NCBI GenBank assembly: GCA_015039465.1
Contig: MU130188.1
Span: 1 to 58,168 of the forward strand
DNA from: Phlegmacium glaucopus
Lineage: Eukaryota > Basidiomycota > Agaricomycetes > Agaricales > Cortinariaceae
DNA length: 58,168 bases
Direction of reading: 5' to 3'
Below the pieces are notes generated by a model. It was not told the origin of the DNA, searched no databases, and saw only the letters and a list, made by a program, of their open reading frames with translations. Shown piece by piece: positions 43,255-54,247 of this stretch; position 1 is the first letter of the stretch, and each line of letters begins with the position of its first letter. Position numbers and translations under genes: made by a program.

Positions 43255-44775
43255 TTGTTATTTATCTCCGAAATGGTCGACATAGCGCAAGATCAACATC
43301 CGATGCCGGCAGACCCCCTTCCGCAAGATCCTCAAGATCAGGTTCCTCATGACAATAATCTAATTCCACCTCTGCTTATACAACCTCGCGTTCGACGTAC
43401 CCATAAAGATGATCTTATTTCATCTCTGCTCAGTAAGCTCCAATTACGTGAAAAACTAGTTAAGAACAAAGAAATCGAAGATCAAAACAAGGCTAGGGAG
43501 GTGAAAACTTATAACCACCACCTAGATCCTTTTGCTTATCCCGAACCTGGTTCGGAGACTGCATCTTTTATCACTATTGATGATCTGGATGTAAAGGATC
43601 TTAAGGATCCGTCCATTCTCGCTCGTTTTTTGAACACTGTTCCAGACTATCTTTTACTTCGCATCACACGTGAAAACAGAGCAGAGAAAGAAGAGCGAGA
43701 CAAGAGGAAAGTTGATGATCTTATGACCTCTGCATGCAAAGCCTCTCAAGACGCCAAACGGCGTCGTATGGATGGCAGCAAGGCAGCCGAGCGCATTGTT
43801 GGCATCCAACGTGCTATCGAATTTTCCGAAATACTGTTTACCACTAATGTCCATGTCCCTATTCCTTTAACTTTCTTTCGTAATGCCCATTTGCGCTACA
43901 TGATTGATCATGCGGCTACGCTGCCCACTATAAAGTCAAACCCACTCCCGGGCGAGACTAAGGGCCAGTTTATTCTTAACATTGCTGATCTCATAAAAGG
44001 GACCAGAGATTTCAGAGGCTTCGGCGAGGAACTCTCGCTGGGCTTTGGAGAGTGGTCTGAAGCAGCCGAAAACTGCTTCCGATTTCACCAGATGCAGGAC
44101 AGAGATGGCAATGCAGGCCCATACGCTCGCTGGTGGTCCTCCCATTTTAATTTTTTTAATACTCAGGAAGACAAGATCAGTCAGTATGACGCCTGAAAAG
44201 ATCTCGAACTCAAGTTACGTTGCGAGTACCGCACTGAACCCACAAATTTCGACATCAATCACTACGCCATGAAATACGAGGCGGCAAAGACTACATATGA
44301 GCTTAAGAGCCTCATCGAGAAGCAAAACCTTCCCAACAGGTCGGAGTCGTCATACTGCAAAGACAGCTCCTTTCGACCATCTTTTCGTGGAGGCAGGACC
44401 GCCGGGTCATCAACCCAGTTCCGCGATACACATAACCTGCCCACGCTACAGCCATTTCACTCAGGCAACAGACAGTCGTCTCACCCAGTCTGTTGCATCC
44501 TCTGCGGTGAAAAAGGCCATACAGTCGGCAAACACTATGGTGATGGCAACTCACCGACCAAGTTCCCCGACGGCAAGCCTACTTGGGCAAAAATCACAAA
44601 TGGCAGTCTCTGCACCCCTACCGCCAAAGAAATCTGCATTAATCACAACGTCAGCGGTAGTAGTGCCGTCTGCTCCCATTCTGAAGGCGCGCGAGCTCAC
44701 ATCTGCTCATACTGTGGTTCCAAATCCCACTATGCCTTCGCCTGGGTCTGTCGTACCCGACCTACCTTCGATTAA
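43255..44775 (+). pseudogene. Gag-like ORF of the YR retrotransposon
   Basis: The start MLFISEMVDIAQD is followed by a proline-rich segment, a charged region (REKLVKNKEIEDQNKAREVK) and a conserved capsid-like part (FSEILFTTNVHVPIPLTFF, HLRYMIDHAATLPT). After an in-frame TGA at 44194-44196 (context QYDA-stop-KDLELKL; Trp or Arg expected) the same frame continues to two zinc knuckles, CCILCGEKGHTVGKHY and CSYCGSKSHYAFAWVC. It probably packages the element RNA. Apart from the TGA the frame is intact. It overlaps the RT frame by nearly 480 nt in another frame. Confidence 0.65.
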
Positions 44776-47019
44776 CTCTTTTCTTTCTATTGCTGCCCCA
44801 AATTTCCTTTGTTATCGCGATTTCTCTGATTCTATTGTACACCGAGACCCCTTAATTATAGATGAAGACTCTTCAGAGTTCCACGATGATATCTTTTCCA
44901 GAATCGTTCATCCTTACGATACCGATGCCTTTGAATTCTTCCTTTCTAAACATAACTTGTTATACTTTTATTCTCTTCTAGTTACAAACCTCAGAAACGG
45001 ATTCCCTTTAGGTGAAATGCCCCCAATCACAGACACCATCATACTTGAGAATCACCAATCTGCTCTCGAATATCCCGACATCATTAACGAATATTTAATC
45101 AACGAAGTTGACGCTGGACGCATGTCAGGTCCATTTTCACGCCAAGATGTCGAAAAAATCCTGCGTGGTCCATTTTTCTCCTCCCCGTTCCTCATTTCCG
45201 TCCAACCCCAACAACCTGGCATGCCAGACAAACTTCGCGTTTGCCGGCACCTGTCAAAAGGCGACAAGAACAATCCTTCTACAAATTCCCACATAAATAA
45301 AGCGGATTTCCCTACACATTTTGACACAGCCTCGAAAGTTGCTGATATTGTAGGTTTCTTCACTTTCCCTGCCCTTCCATCTTCCTTCCTTCCCAAATGA
45401 CGGGTATCACCTGTCCATCCTTACCAGTCTCACCTCTGGTGGACTCAGTGTTACGAGCTTCACCTCTGGTGGCCGTACTTCTAGGAGCTTCACCTCTGGT
45501 GGCTCTTAGGGCTTCACCTCTGGTGGCCATACTTCTGGGAGCTTCACCTCTGGTGGCTCACCGTCATGAGCTTCACCTCTGGTGGCTCGTTTTCGCAAGC
45601 TTCACCTCTGGTGGCTTGTCGCTACAAGTTCCTTTTCCTGGAAGTGGACCACATGTCCCTCTTCTGGCGCTTCTATCTGTTTCTATGTGTTCTAAGCAGT
45701 GACAGCTGCCATATATTTTCACAACAGCCGAAGGCTGTTTCTCCCTTCTCCCGCTCACTGGCATAACCTTTCCCACCTTTGACACCATTCTAATTCCTGA
45801 TCCTTTTCTCGTACATCAGGTGGCTCATGCTCCTCTGGGTACTCAAGCCTGCACCTTCGACATCCGTAAATTCCATCGAACATGTCCCATTATTCCTGCC
45901 CATAAACCATGGCTCATTGCTCAGGACCTCTCCCACAAATTCTACATCGATCATACCCACCCTTTTGGAGCCGCAGCAGCAAGCAGCAATTCAGGTATGA
46001 TCGGTAACGCGATCGTTGACATCTGGCAGGCAGAGGATGTGAAGCCCGTGTTGAAGTATGAAGACGATCTCAAGGCCTTTCGATTTCCAATTCCGGGCGG
46101 CATATTTCATCAAGATGGCTTTGATTATGACTATGATCGGGCGGAGGCCCTGCGACGAATTGCCCCCCTCCAAGTGCCTTGGCATGAGGACAAAGGTGAT
46201 TCTGAGTTCGTCTTCATCACCAATTTTATCGGTTACCGATGGGACATACCCAACAAGCGGGTTAGTCTGCCTCAGGAGAAGCGGTTGAAATTCTATAACC
46301 GCGTTCATATATTCCTTGACCACTTTAATGGCCATCCATGTTCTTTACTCAATATTGAGAAAATCCATGGCTCTTTGTGCCATGTCGCTTTCGTATATGC
46401 TCAGGGACGCTCCCACCTCCCATCACTTTCAAATTTCGCAGCAAGTTTCAACGATAACACATTCACGCGGCGCTATCCACCACACTCCCTATTGTCCGAC
46501 CTTAAGTGGTGGCTCCACACACTCGATGCTCCAGAGTTCTATTGTGAGCTTTGGCCTCGTGGTCCTACTCAAGATCTAGGACTTTTTGTTGATGCCTCGA
46601 CATCTTGGGGTATTGGGATTATCATTGCTGGCAGATGGCTGGCTTTGAAGCTCCATGAAGATTGGAAAATTGAGGGTCGTGATATTTGCTGGCTGGAGAC
46701 AGTTGCAGTGGAGATCCTCATCTACATACTCGAAGCTATGGGAATCCGAAACGCTACTCTCCTTATACACTCGGATAATCAAGGAACAATTGGCTCTCTC
46801 GACAAAGGCCGCAGTCGAAACTTTCACATCAATCTCTCCATTCGCCGCATATACATTGTGCTCGCTGCTCACTTCATAACACCCGACCTTGCATATATTG
46901 CCTCTGCAGATAATCCAGCAGACCCCATCTCGCGCGGAGAATTGGGATCTGTTGAGACACGCATAACTACCTCGTTCAGCCTGCCTGACGAGCTCCAGCA
47001 TATCTTTCTTTATGTCTGA
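44297..47019 (+). CDS. Reverse transcriptase-RNase H of the YR retrotransposon, spliced
   Basis: Exon 1 (to 45349) gives the RT fingers: GRMSGPFSRQDVEKILRGPF, SPFLISVQPQQPGMPDKLRV, INKADFPTHFDTASKVADI. A GT-AG intron, 45350-45819, is removed in phase 0. Exon 2 continues VAHAPLGTQACTFDIRKFHR, the palm motif KYEDD (YxDD active site), FIGYRWDIPNKRVSLP, then RNase H: LFVDASTSWGIGI, CWLETVAVEI, LLIHSDNQGTIGS and SADNPADPISRG, so all four acidic residues are present. It ends at TGA 47017-47019, overlapping the recombinase ATG. The frame is intact after splicing; the true start within the overlap with Gag is unknown (frameshifting is possible). Confidence 0.75.
45350..45819 (+). other. 470-bp intron in the RT gene
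   Basis: GTAGGT donor after GAT ATT and ACATCAG acceptor before GTG GCT; splicing restores the conserved join ADI-VAHAPLGTQ. The intron is far longer than the ~50-bp intron in the recombinase gene because it contains the minisatellite at 45431-45615. Confidence 0.7.
45431..45615 (+). repeat. Minisatellite CACCTCTGGTGG, seven copies at ~30-bp spacing
   Basis: CACCTCTGGTGG begins at 45431, 45461, 45491, 45515, 45545, 45574 and 45603, usually preceded by GCTT. CACC-TCT-GGTG is itself a small hairpin. The spacers vary more than the core. Confidence 0.85.
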
Positions 47020-48441
47020 GGGTACCCTATTGCCTTTCTCGGTGGCTAAGTTTGCCATCGAGGGGGTTGGAAAGGGGACAGGGCGTCTTGACTCAACTCA
47101 TCCTGTCCCACCGCGTCTCTCCAACTCCCAAATAGCTACTGCATTCGAACCTTGCTTTCCTATAAATTTATTTTCCACTTCACAAGTTTTTTCCTCCAAT
47201 TTGTATCCACAGAGTTTCATCAATCCGCATTGCATTTCTGATATTTGTACTAGTACCGTACCTGCCGCACCTGCTTTCCCTGTTTCTTCTTCATTATCCA
47301 TAGACTCCCCCTTTTCAAATCCTTTTTTCATTGCCGAAAGTTCCTCTTCGCAGCCAGCTCTCACCATCTTACCTGCCTCCGGTCTTCATCCACCATCACT
47401 CTCTCGACCCCTGACGAGGACTCCCATGCCATCCCGTAGAATTCGCAGGCCCCTGGCGGACCAGATCCTGACACCGAGTCCACTCCGTCCCCGTGTTTCA
47501 GCAGCCGACCGTATTTTCTCATGGCATACTCCTTATGGGCTATTACATGATGATGCGCTTCTTGCTGACCTGCCACCTGCCTTGGTTGAATCTGCTAAGA
47601 TGTCAATCACGGGTGCCCTCGCTGCCTCTACGCGATCAATGTATGCCTCTGGTATCCTCAGATTTAACCAATTTTGTGACCGGTGGGATATTTCTGAAGA
47701 TGCCCGGATGCCTGCTTCTTATGCCCTCCTATGCGCATTCATTGGCGAATACAAAGGCTCCATCTCTGGGAAGACCATCCGATCCTGGCTGTCTGGTGTC
47801 CGTGCTTGGCATCTTACCAACCATGCGCCCTGGTTCGGAGATGACAAATGGGTCCAGATGGCCCGCACATCTGCAAACAAAGAGGGATCATGCCACAAGC
47901 GTGCCCTCCGTGCTCCAGTCTCCATCGAACACCTCCTGGCCCTGAAGAACGCTATCATTATGTCTTCTCCATTCCATGCTGCGGTCTGGGCCGTGGCACT
48001 GACCACTTTCTTCAGATGCCGCCGCCTTGGCGAGACGACCGTCTCATCCATCTCCTCCTTTGATGCTAGATATCATGTTCTTCGCTCTGCGGAGTACGTT
48101 TCTTCTTCTATGATCTCTTACAGTTACTTACATGTCTTTACAGTGTTACCTTCCAGACTTTGCGAGACAACTCACGCTCAGCCTCTTTCCGTATTCCATG
48201 GACCAAAACCACTCGTGAGGAAGGCGCTTCCGTGATCATCACTGCCCGTGATGACCAACTCTGTCCCTGCGCTGCCCTACGGAACCACCTGGATACCAAT
48301 AAAGGCATTCCTGGTGCCGCTTCATTGTTCGTGTACTCTACTACAGATGGTCAGTGGGAGCACATGACCAAGCACCGGTTCCTGGTTTTCTGCCAGAGCG
48401 TGTGGACTGCGGCACATCTCGCTGTCGCGCACCAATACTGA
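47012..48441 (+). pseudogene. Tyrosine recombinase of the YR retrotransposon, 3' truncated
   Basis: It starts ATGTCTGAG, overlapping the RT stop. After a low-complexity N-terminus, a phage-integrase-like SAM domain follows (STRSMYASGILRFNQFCDRW, GKTIRSWLSGVRAWH) and then the catalytic domain with TTFFRCRRLGETTV, carrying the first catalytic Arg. A 50-bp intron, 48094-48143 (GTACGT...TTTACAG), joins to VTFQTLRDNSRSASFRIPWT and SLFVYSTTDGQWEHMTKHRF. The frame then runs into block R at 48420 and stops; the expected GH-x-x-R box and the nucleophilic Tyr are missing. The protein would be catalytically dead. Confidence 0.75.
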
Positions 48442-48787
48442 TTGGTAGCGTGAGAAGAAAGCTTAAAAGTCGCCATCATGAAAATAAGCGGACTTTGAAT
48501 TTGCTTACCTATTTTGGAAGCGGCCCTGAATCGCGTTCCTGGTCAACAAAACCATTCGTTCAACGATAACATCCTCATCGCTCATCATATCCCCAATGTC
48601 CTCCACTATGTTGTCTATCATTTACACTATCGACATGCTCCTTAACATCTACCATCCGTTTGTCCCTTGGCTAGTGATACAACAAAGCGATCAATCTACT
48701 ATTCGCATCGGTCATCGGCTCGTGTTTGATCGCATCTATGGCCCATCATTTCAAGAACGGCCCGTTTATGGACGCATCAGCTACATC
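48420..48787 (+). mobile_element. Transposon-tail block R, short copy
   Basis: It matches 3075-3441 in the same orientation, starting at the same base with the hairpin CGCACCAAT...ATTGGTaGCG. It is cut on the right by the insertion of the Ty3-type LTR at 48788 (..GCTACATC / TGTTAGGG). Confidence 0.7.
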
Positions 48788-49200
48788 TGTTAGGGGACAC
48801 CCGACTTTAACCCAAACCTCAACTCTAGAATCATACACCCCACCTTTCCGACGACCTCCGACCTTCCGTCCAACTCCGCTTCCGTCACCGGTTGACTCCG
48901 GAATCCCGTAGTTCCGCTCCGACTCCGGTCCTCCGATTCACTCCGTCTTTTATTTCTATTTTTCATATCGCACCACTTCTTATTTAATTAATTAATTATT
49001 ATCGTATCATTCCTTTATTTATTTTATATCTCCGTTATGTCCATATTAGTACTTAAACACCCCCAGCCTAGCAGGGATCCCCATCCTTTCCTCTTTGGAT
49101 CCCCTGCTAGGTAAGTCACTTGTAGATATCTTTTCTGAAATATTATTAACTTTGGATCCCCTGCTAGCTTGACTAAGTCAGCGTTGCAGTTGCCCTAACA
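48788..49200 (+). repeat. 5' LTR of a Ty3-type retrotransposon
   Basis: The 413-bp block starts TGTTAGGG and ends CCCTAACA, an 8-bp inverted terminal repeat with TG..CA. It is inserted in block R, whose continuous version is at 3441. It contains two copies of TTGGATCCCCTGCTAG and one inverse CTAGCAGGGATCCCC. The 3' LTR is absent from the window. Confidence 0.8.
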
Positions 49201-49309
49201 TTAGGAAAGGATCTCCCTTTAACGGACCGAGTCCGGTCCGCACAGTGGAACGATAGTCCGATTTACAGCCCCCGATTCGGGCCAATCAGACTCCGTACAC
49301 TCCCAGACC

Positions 49310-50059
49310 GTGGCTCCCTCCTTGTCTTCACAGCACGCATCTCCGAGCGGCTCCTTCCTATCAGCCATGGACGATGAACGCACCGCCCAGCTGGAAAGAG
49401 AAGTCGTCCTATTGCGAGCTCGGGACATCGAATACCAAAACAGATTTGACCAAATCATGGAGACAATCCATCGACTCGTTCCGAATGTACAATCACCTGT
49501 ACCACAACAAAAGGTTCCCCCTCAAACCGAAAACATACCCCGGACACGCTCTGAAAGGCCGGAATTACCAACGGAGTTTGACGGAGAACGATCCAAAGGA
49601 ACAGCATTCCTTCACTCCTGCCAAACGTACATCCGGCTCTGTTCCGACGAATTCTCGGACGAGCAAACAAAAATCATCTGGGCCATGTCCTACATGAAAT
49701 CCGGAAGAGCATCAAAGTGGGCAGCCAGAGGTTTCCGATGGGAAACGGAAAACCCTGAGTCAACCCGGTTCCTGGATTGGTCTGATTTCCGAGACGACTT
49801 CAAAAAAGAGTTCTGTCCCGCAAATGCGGACTCGGTTGCCATCAACCGACTAGAGTCAACTGGATATTTCCAGAAAACACGGTCTTTGGAAGAATATGTG
49901 GATGAATTCCAAGACCTAATCACGGATTCTGGATACACTGATCCAAAAACTATCGTAGTAAAATTCTGAAGAGGCCTGAATGCCCAGATTCAGAACTCCA
50001 TTGCTACAATGGCTTCCGGAAGACCATCCGCTACAGATCCGACGGGATGGCACAGAATG
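49310..50059 (+). pseudogene. Partial gag of the Ty3-type retrotransposon
   Basis: The frame opens MAPSLSSQHASPSGSF and encodes a retrotransposon Gag domain: LPTEFDGERSKGTAFLHSCQ, TYIRLCSDEF, IIWAMSYMKSGRASKWA, DWSDFRDDFKKEFCPANADS, LEEYVDEFQDLITDSGY. An in-frame TGA at 49967-49969 sits where the family usually has Arg (VVKF-stop-RGLNAQIQ), and the frame then continues to 50059, where it stops dead in 25 A. No zinc knuckle, protease or pol follows, so the element is both mutated and truncated. Confidence 0.8.
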
Positions 50060-50084
50060 AAAAAAAAAAAAAAAAAAAAAAAAA
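50060..50084. repeat. Poly(A) run (25 A) at the left edge of duplication copy 2
   Basis: The gag fragment ends ..GGCACAGAATG, then 25 A, then CACCCAAACCACTACTACTA, the internal start point of duplication copy 2. Confidence 0.9.
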
Positions 50085-50997
50085 CACCCAAACCACTACT
50101 ACTACCCCCATCACCCAAACCACCCCCATCTCCCAAATCACTACCACTACCACCATCACCCAAACCACCCCCACAATCACTTGATTGTGGGCCCCACTCA
50201 CAACCAACGCTATGGAGGTCACCGCATGACGGTGGCCTCAACCCCATACAACATGTCACATATATTGTCAAGAACGACCGCAAGCAGTCACTCCATGGGC
50301 ACCTACCCAGTTTATGCTGGGATGGGTGCCCTGAACAACACAGGAGTTGGCGGGGCGACACCCCCGTCAGGAAACCCCCAAATGGGGTCAGTCAAACCGA
50401 AGCGGGCAAAACGCCATCGTTCGGGTCCTCCCAAGGCCCAGAAACAGCAGAGAGGTAGGGAGGACCTCTCGGCGTACCTAGTCCCTGTTGTGGAAAGTAT
50501 GTTGGTTTTGCAATCCATCCATTTTTTTCTTCACATTCACAACCATTTGTAGCAGTCACAACAGCAGGTGGGTCAGCTGTCCCCACCGTAATTCCCGCAC
50601 CAGCACCAGCGCCAACATCTGCCGCGCTAGTACAACCTGCCACGTCGACATCGGGTGCATCGACACTGGCTGCGCCCACAGCATCTCCTGCAATGGCTGG
50701 GCACATGCACCGACGAGGGCATGGAGGCAACATCAAGACAAAAGCACAAAAATGTACGTGTAATTTACAATCTTTCTGGATTTCTGAACATCGTCGCTAA
50801 AATCCTTCTGCAGCGAAGGTCTACAACAACGACTCGGACGTTCACCGAGTATCCTCTGGATCCGAGTCCGATTAGCAGTATTGAAGGGGGTGATCATACA
50901 ATGCATCGTCTGCAATGGTCAATTGGTATTAGCATTGGTGATCATTATCCTCTGACCATTATGCGCTTGTCATCTTCTATGCTGTTGAATTATTGAA
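50085..50997 (+). pseudogene. His/Pro-rich gene, copy 2 (5' truncated)
   Basis: Copy of 36878-37790, lacking the first part of the gene because the duplication starts inside the CCACCC-rich repeat. It keeps GTYPVYAGMGALNN, KRAKRHRSGPPKAQKQQRGR, both introns and the Ala/Pro-rich exon. Without a promoter or start it is unlikely to be expressed as in copy 1. Confidence 0.45.
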
Positions 50998-51349
50998 TTA
51001 TTGAATTATTGAATTATACTGTTCCGAAACGCAAAGACCGAATGAGATAGAAACAATTATCGATGGAGAGAATCATGGTGAGGAACTTTGGCTTATGAAT
51101 TGTGTACATGTGTGATGGTCACTTGGGTAATATATTTTTAAATGCAACTTAGCAGTCCTTCCACTGCTCTACGATCTCCAATATGCTGTACTGCCTCACC
51201 GCAGAGTTCTTCTGCGGTGGTAGCTGAAGATTGATTTTCACTCCAGCAGGTTTTGATGTACTTTTCTGCGTCAGGTTGTATAAAAACAACACAATTTTCA
51301 AGACAAAGCACTGGGTCCCATGTAACAAAGGTAGGTCTTTTCGGGACAT

Positions 51350-51523
51350 TGGAGTAGGCCGAGGTGAGGTTAGCTAGTTCCGAGTATGTAGCTGGCTCGG
51401 AAAGTGATGGTATTGCTAAGGATAGCTTGCTTAACTAATTATTCTAAACAGGTGATTACAACTATGGATCAGCTGATGTATCACATGATGTCACGTGATT
51501 CCCAGGAAATATCCACCATTCCA
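51350..51523 (-). repeat. 3' LTR of TRIM-like element, copy 2
   Basis: Counterpart of 38143-38316, with the polypurine tract at 51524-51540 on the minus strand. Confidence 0.8.
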
Positions 51524-51609
51524 TGTGCCCCCCTCTAACAAGGCAACGTCCTCGTTGCCTATGAAATAGTAGCCATAAAAGGAGTAAGAATGAAATAAAA
51601 TAAAATATA

Positions 51610-53040
51610 TCACTGACAAATCCAACCGAGAGCCTTCAAAGCATTACTGAGATCCAATAATCTAGGATCTTGATCCCAGTTCAATGAGATGAATGAAGTT
51701 GGCTGTGAAATTTGATGTGGTGGGTGAGGATTTGAATGAAGCGAATTAAAATGCTGATAATGGGTATGACGAGGTTGAGAATGATGAAAATGATAAGAAT
51801 TTCGGGGATTTTGGGCCTGTTTACGATGACGGCGTCGAAGGGATGAAAATGGGTTCGTTGATGATGAACGAAGGCCGGAAAGGTCACGGGGGTATTTCGT
51901 AGGCGTTGTAGACACAATAGGGAGTGCTTCTGCGTCGTCTGCCCAGCTGAAACGGGTTGAAACGGCCGTTTTCGAGGTTTCCGGGTGTTTTTGAGTGGAA
52001 ACACGTGATTTTCGACTTTCCGGGTGTTTTTGGACGATTTCCGCCGCTTCGGGTGCTGAAACAATAGCATGTGGTGCTAGGGGCTCGGAAACGGCGAGGG
52101 AAGGGGTTAGGGACCTGGAAACGGTCACGAACGATGAGCGTTCGCGTTTGGCGCCAAGACGGGCGCTTATTTCCTTTTCGGGCATCGCAGGGCTTTGTGA
52201 CGCGTCGTTGGGGGCTGGGGACGCGATTTCGAGGTGCTGGAAGGTAGGGGACGTTGTCTGGGTGCTAGCATCGTCGTAGATCGTGGCCGGTTTGCAAAAT
52301 ACGTCGTTACTGGTGTTAATATTGACTTTTGCTTCGTATTCGTCGAATGGGGGCTCGTTTTGTGACGTGGCATCGAAAATGGGCGCTAATGGATCGGTTT
52401 GTATGGCCATGGTTGCGGAAGAGGCCAAAGGAGCGCTGACAACGTCCGTTTGGACAGAAATGGAAGTGGTGGTGGGTACAGGAATGAGTGGGGGGTCCGT
52501 TTGGAAGCCAGTGTGTTCGAGAACAGCAATGGGCATGAAACAATGCTGTCCATGCCCGTTTTCTACCCACTCTGAGTGCTCACTTGCTTGTCCATCCTCT
52601 AATCCCATTTTGAAATGTGTTATCTTACTCTCCTCAACACCTTTCCGATATCCTTTCTCATATTCCTCATCCAATTTTTTCTCCAAGCTTCAAAGTACTG
52701 CTCTTCATCCTTCATGGTATCCTTCGTCATATGCACGGTCCCATAGAATTTCGAGGTTCTCATTTTCGGGGGATGAAGTGGCTGTGGTAAGGAATTTTTT
52801 GATTGTTTGTAAATCAGCAATTTCGATAAATTGACAAAACGCATTGCAAGCGGCCGTTGTTTCGTGTGCTGTGGGTGCTGTGGTAGCTGTAGTAGTAGAC
52901 GAGGGCGATTTTTCAGTTGTTGGTGCGGTTATAGCTGGTATTGTTGCTGCGTCACCGAAATTGGCCGTGTTTGCCTGTTTTGGTTGATTTTTCGAGTTTT
53001 TCTTTGCCATTTGAATGTGTTTGTGCCCATTTGTGCCCAT
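51610..53040 (-). pseudogene. Gag-like ORF of the TRIM-like element, copy 2
   Basis: This is the better copy: one frame from the ATG at 53040 (MGTNGHKHIQMAKKN, then an Ala/Thr-rich stretch, IADLQTIKKFLTTA and EILWDRAYDEGYHEG) through to the C-terminal NWDQDPRLLDLSNALKALGW at 51613. It is interrupted only by TGA at 52705-52707 and 52690-52692, both in the Gly/Glu-rich region, where EGxRAVLxSLEKK would be expected with Arg. The total is about 474 codons. The four QTD/TQT motifs are intact. The segment after 52686 begins with TTG, not a true start. Confidence 0.65.
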
Positions 53041-53219
53041 TTTTCCTATATCCTAGTTTCCAGTAGTAAATATACCAGAGAGTTCAAATTGACAGTTTTC
53101 GAGCCTAGAATTTTTTAGAGAGACCCCAAAGAGACCCAGTAGTGTTATATAAAAAAAGCTAGAGCCTTTAAGTTGTTGACAGTGATATTGGCTGGTCAAA
53201 TCACACTCTCATCACCATA

Positions 53220-53393
53220 TGGAGTAGGCCGAGGTGAGGTTAGCTAGTTCCGAGTATGTAGCTGGCTCGGAAAGTGATGGTATTGCTAAGGATAGCTTGC
53301 TTAACTAATTATTCTAAACAGGTGATTACAACTATGGATCAGCTGATGTATCACATGATGTCACGTGATTCCCAGGAAATATCCACCATTCCA
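53220..53393 (-). repeat. 5' LTR of TRIM-like element, copy 2
   Basis: Counterpart of 40014-40187; same TGGA...TCCA ends. Confidence 0.8.
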
Positions 53394-53406
53394 ACGTCAT
53401 GTGGTA

Positions 53407-53764
53407 AGATAGGGCTCATGCACGTTCAACAAGCCTTCATGTGAGGTGACATACTGTGACCAATATCACGTGACTCAGGAATGACCTTATGGGGACATTA
53501 TTTCAGCTTCAACTGATTGCGTTGACGCCAATTACCGGTCACGTGACAATTGATAAAAAGTCAACTTTTGAATGATATCCTTCTACAGGTCATTTTAAAA
53601 AAAATTGCTTCCTGTGAACTGTTAGGAATGCATTTATGTACAGTTCCTAGGGGCCATATTTTTATTTACTTTTGTACAGACACCTATCATTCAAAATTTC
53701 TGATTTTGTCACTTTTGTCACTTTTGTCACGTGAAGGCTTGTTGAACGTGCATGAGCCCTATCT
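53407..53764. mobile_element. 358-bp MITE, copy 2
   Basis: Counterpart of 40201-40558, with the same ~37-bp inverted ends and TA on both sides. Confidence 0.8.
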
Positions 53765-54247
53765 TAGAAGCAACGGCCTCTATAGATGTCTTCTCAACAA
53801 GCTCACATAGAATGTACGTCGCAATGTTTAAACCAAAGATTGAAGGGAAAGGACCAAGATCTGGTATGATTCTGACACAGAAATCGTCAAATCTTTCCCA
53901 GAACCTCCTCTTCATATGCACCATCCAGGAACAGTTCTAGTATTGCAATTGCATCTTGCTGTCTCCTGCCATGTTACTCACATTTCCAAACCACTTTTAC
54001 AAAACCTGTGTTAAAAAAAAAAGAATACGCAACACAAGAAGAACAAAAAGGCACAAAGGAAAAGTAAATCAACTAAGCAAAACCGAGCCAGGCTCGCTTT
54101 TAACAATGACCACTTGTTGGACAAAAAGCAGCATGGTTTGCGCTATTTTCCGTCCAATACACTTGATTCTTCTCCTGAATCGAGCAGACTGTTGTAATGA
54201 CAAGTGAGTTGGATGTTGAGAATAAGCAACAGAATGACAATTCTTTG

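Larger units (their letters stand above)
43255..48441 (+). mobile_element. Tyrosine-recombinase (DIRS-like) retrotransposon, 3' truncated
   Basis: Three overlapping coding regions in the order Gag-like, RT-RNase H, tyrosine recombinase define a YR retrotransposon. There is no DDE integrase and no chromodomain. The recombinase gene is cut at 48420 by block R before its HxxR and Tyr motifs. The element's terminal repeats were not identified; the palindrome at 42988 could belong to its 5' end. Confidence 0.75.
51350..53393 (-). mobile_element. Non-autonomous LTR retroelement (TRIM-like), copy 2
   Basis: Same structure as 38143-40187: 174-bp LTRs and one ORF. It arose with the segmental duplication, not by a second transposition, because the flanks are duplicated too. 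Confidence 0.75.

Noticed and set aside
45397..45766. Open frames across the TTCACCTCTGGTGG repeats
   Set aside because: They lie inside the RT intron and encode only minisatellite translation.
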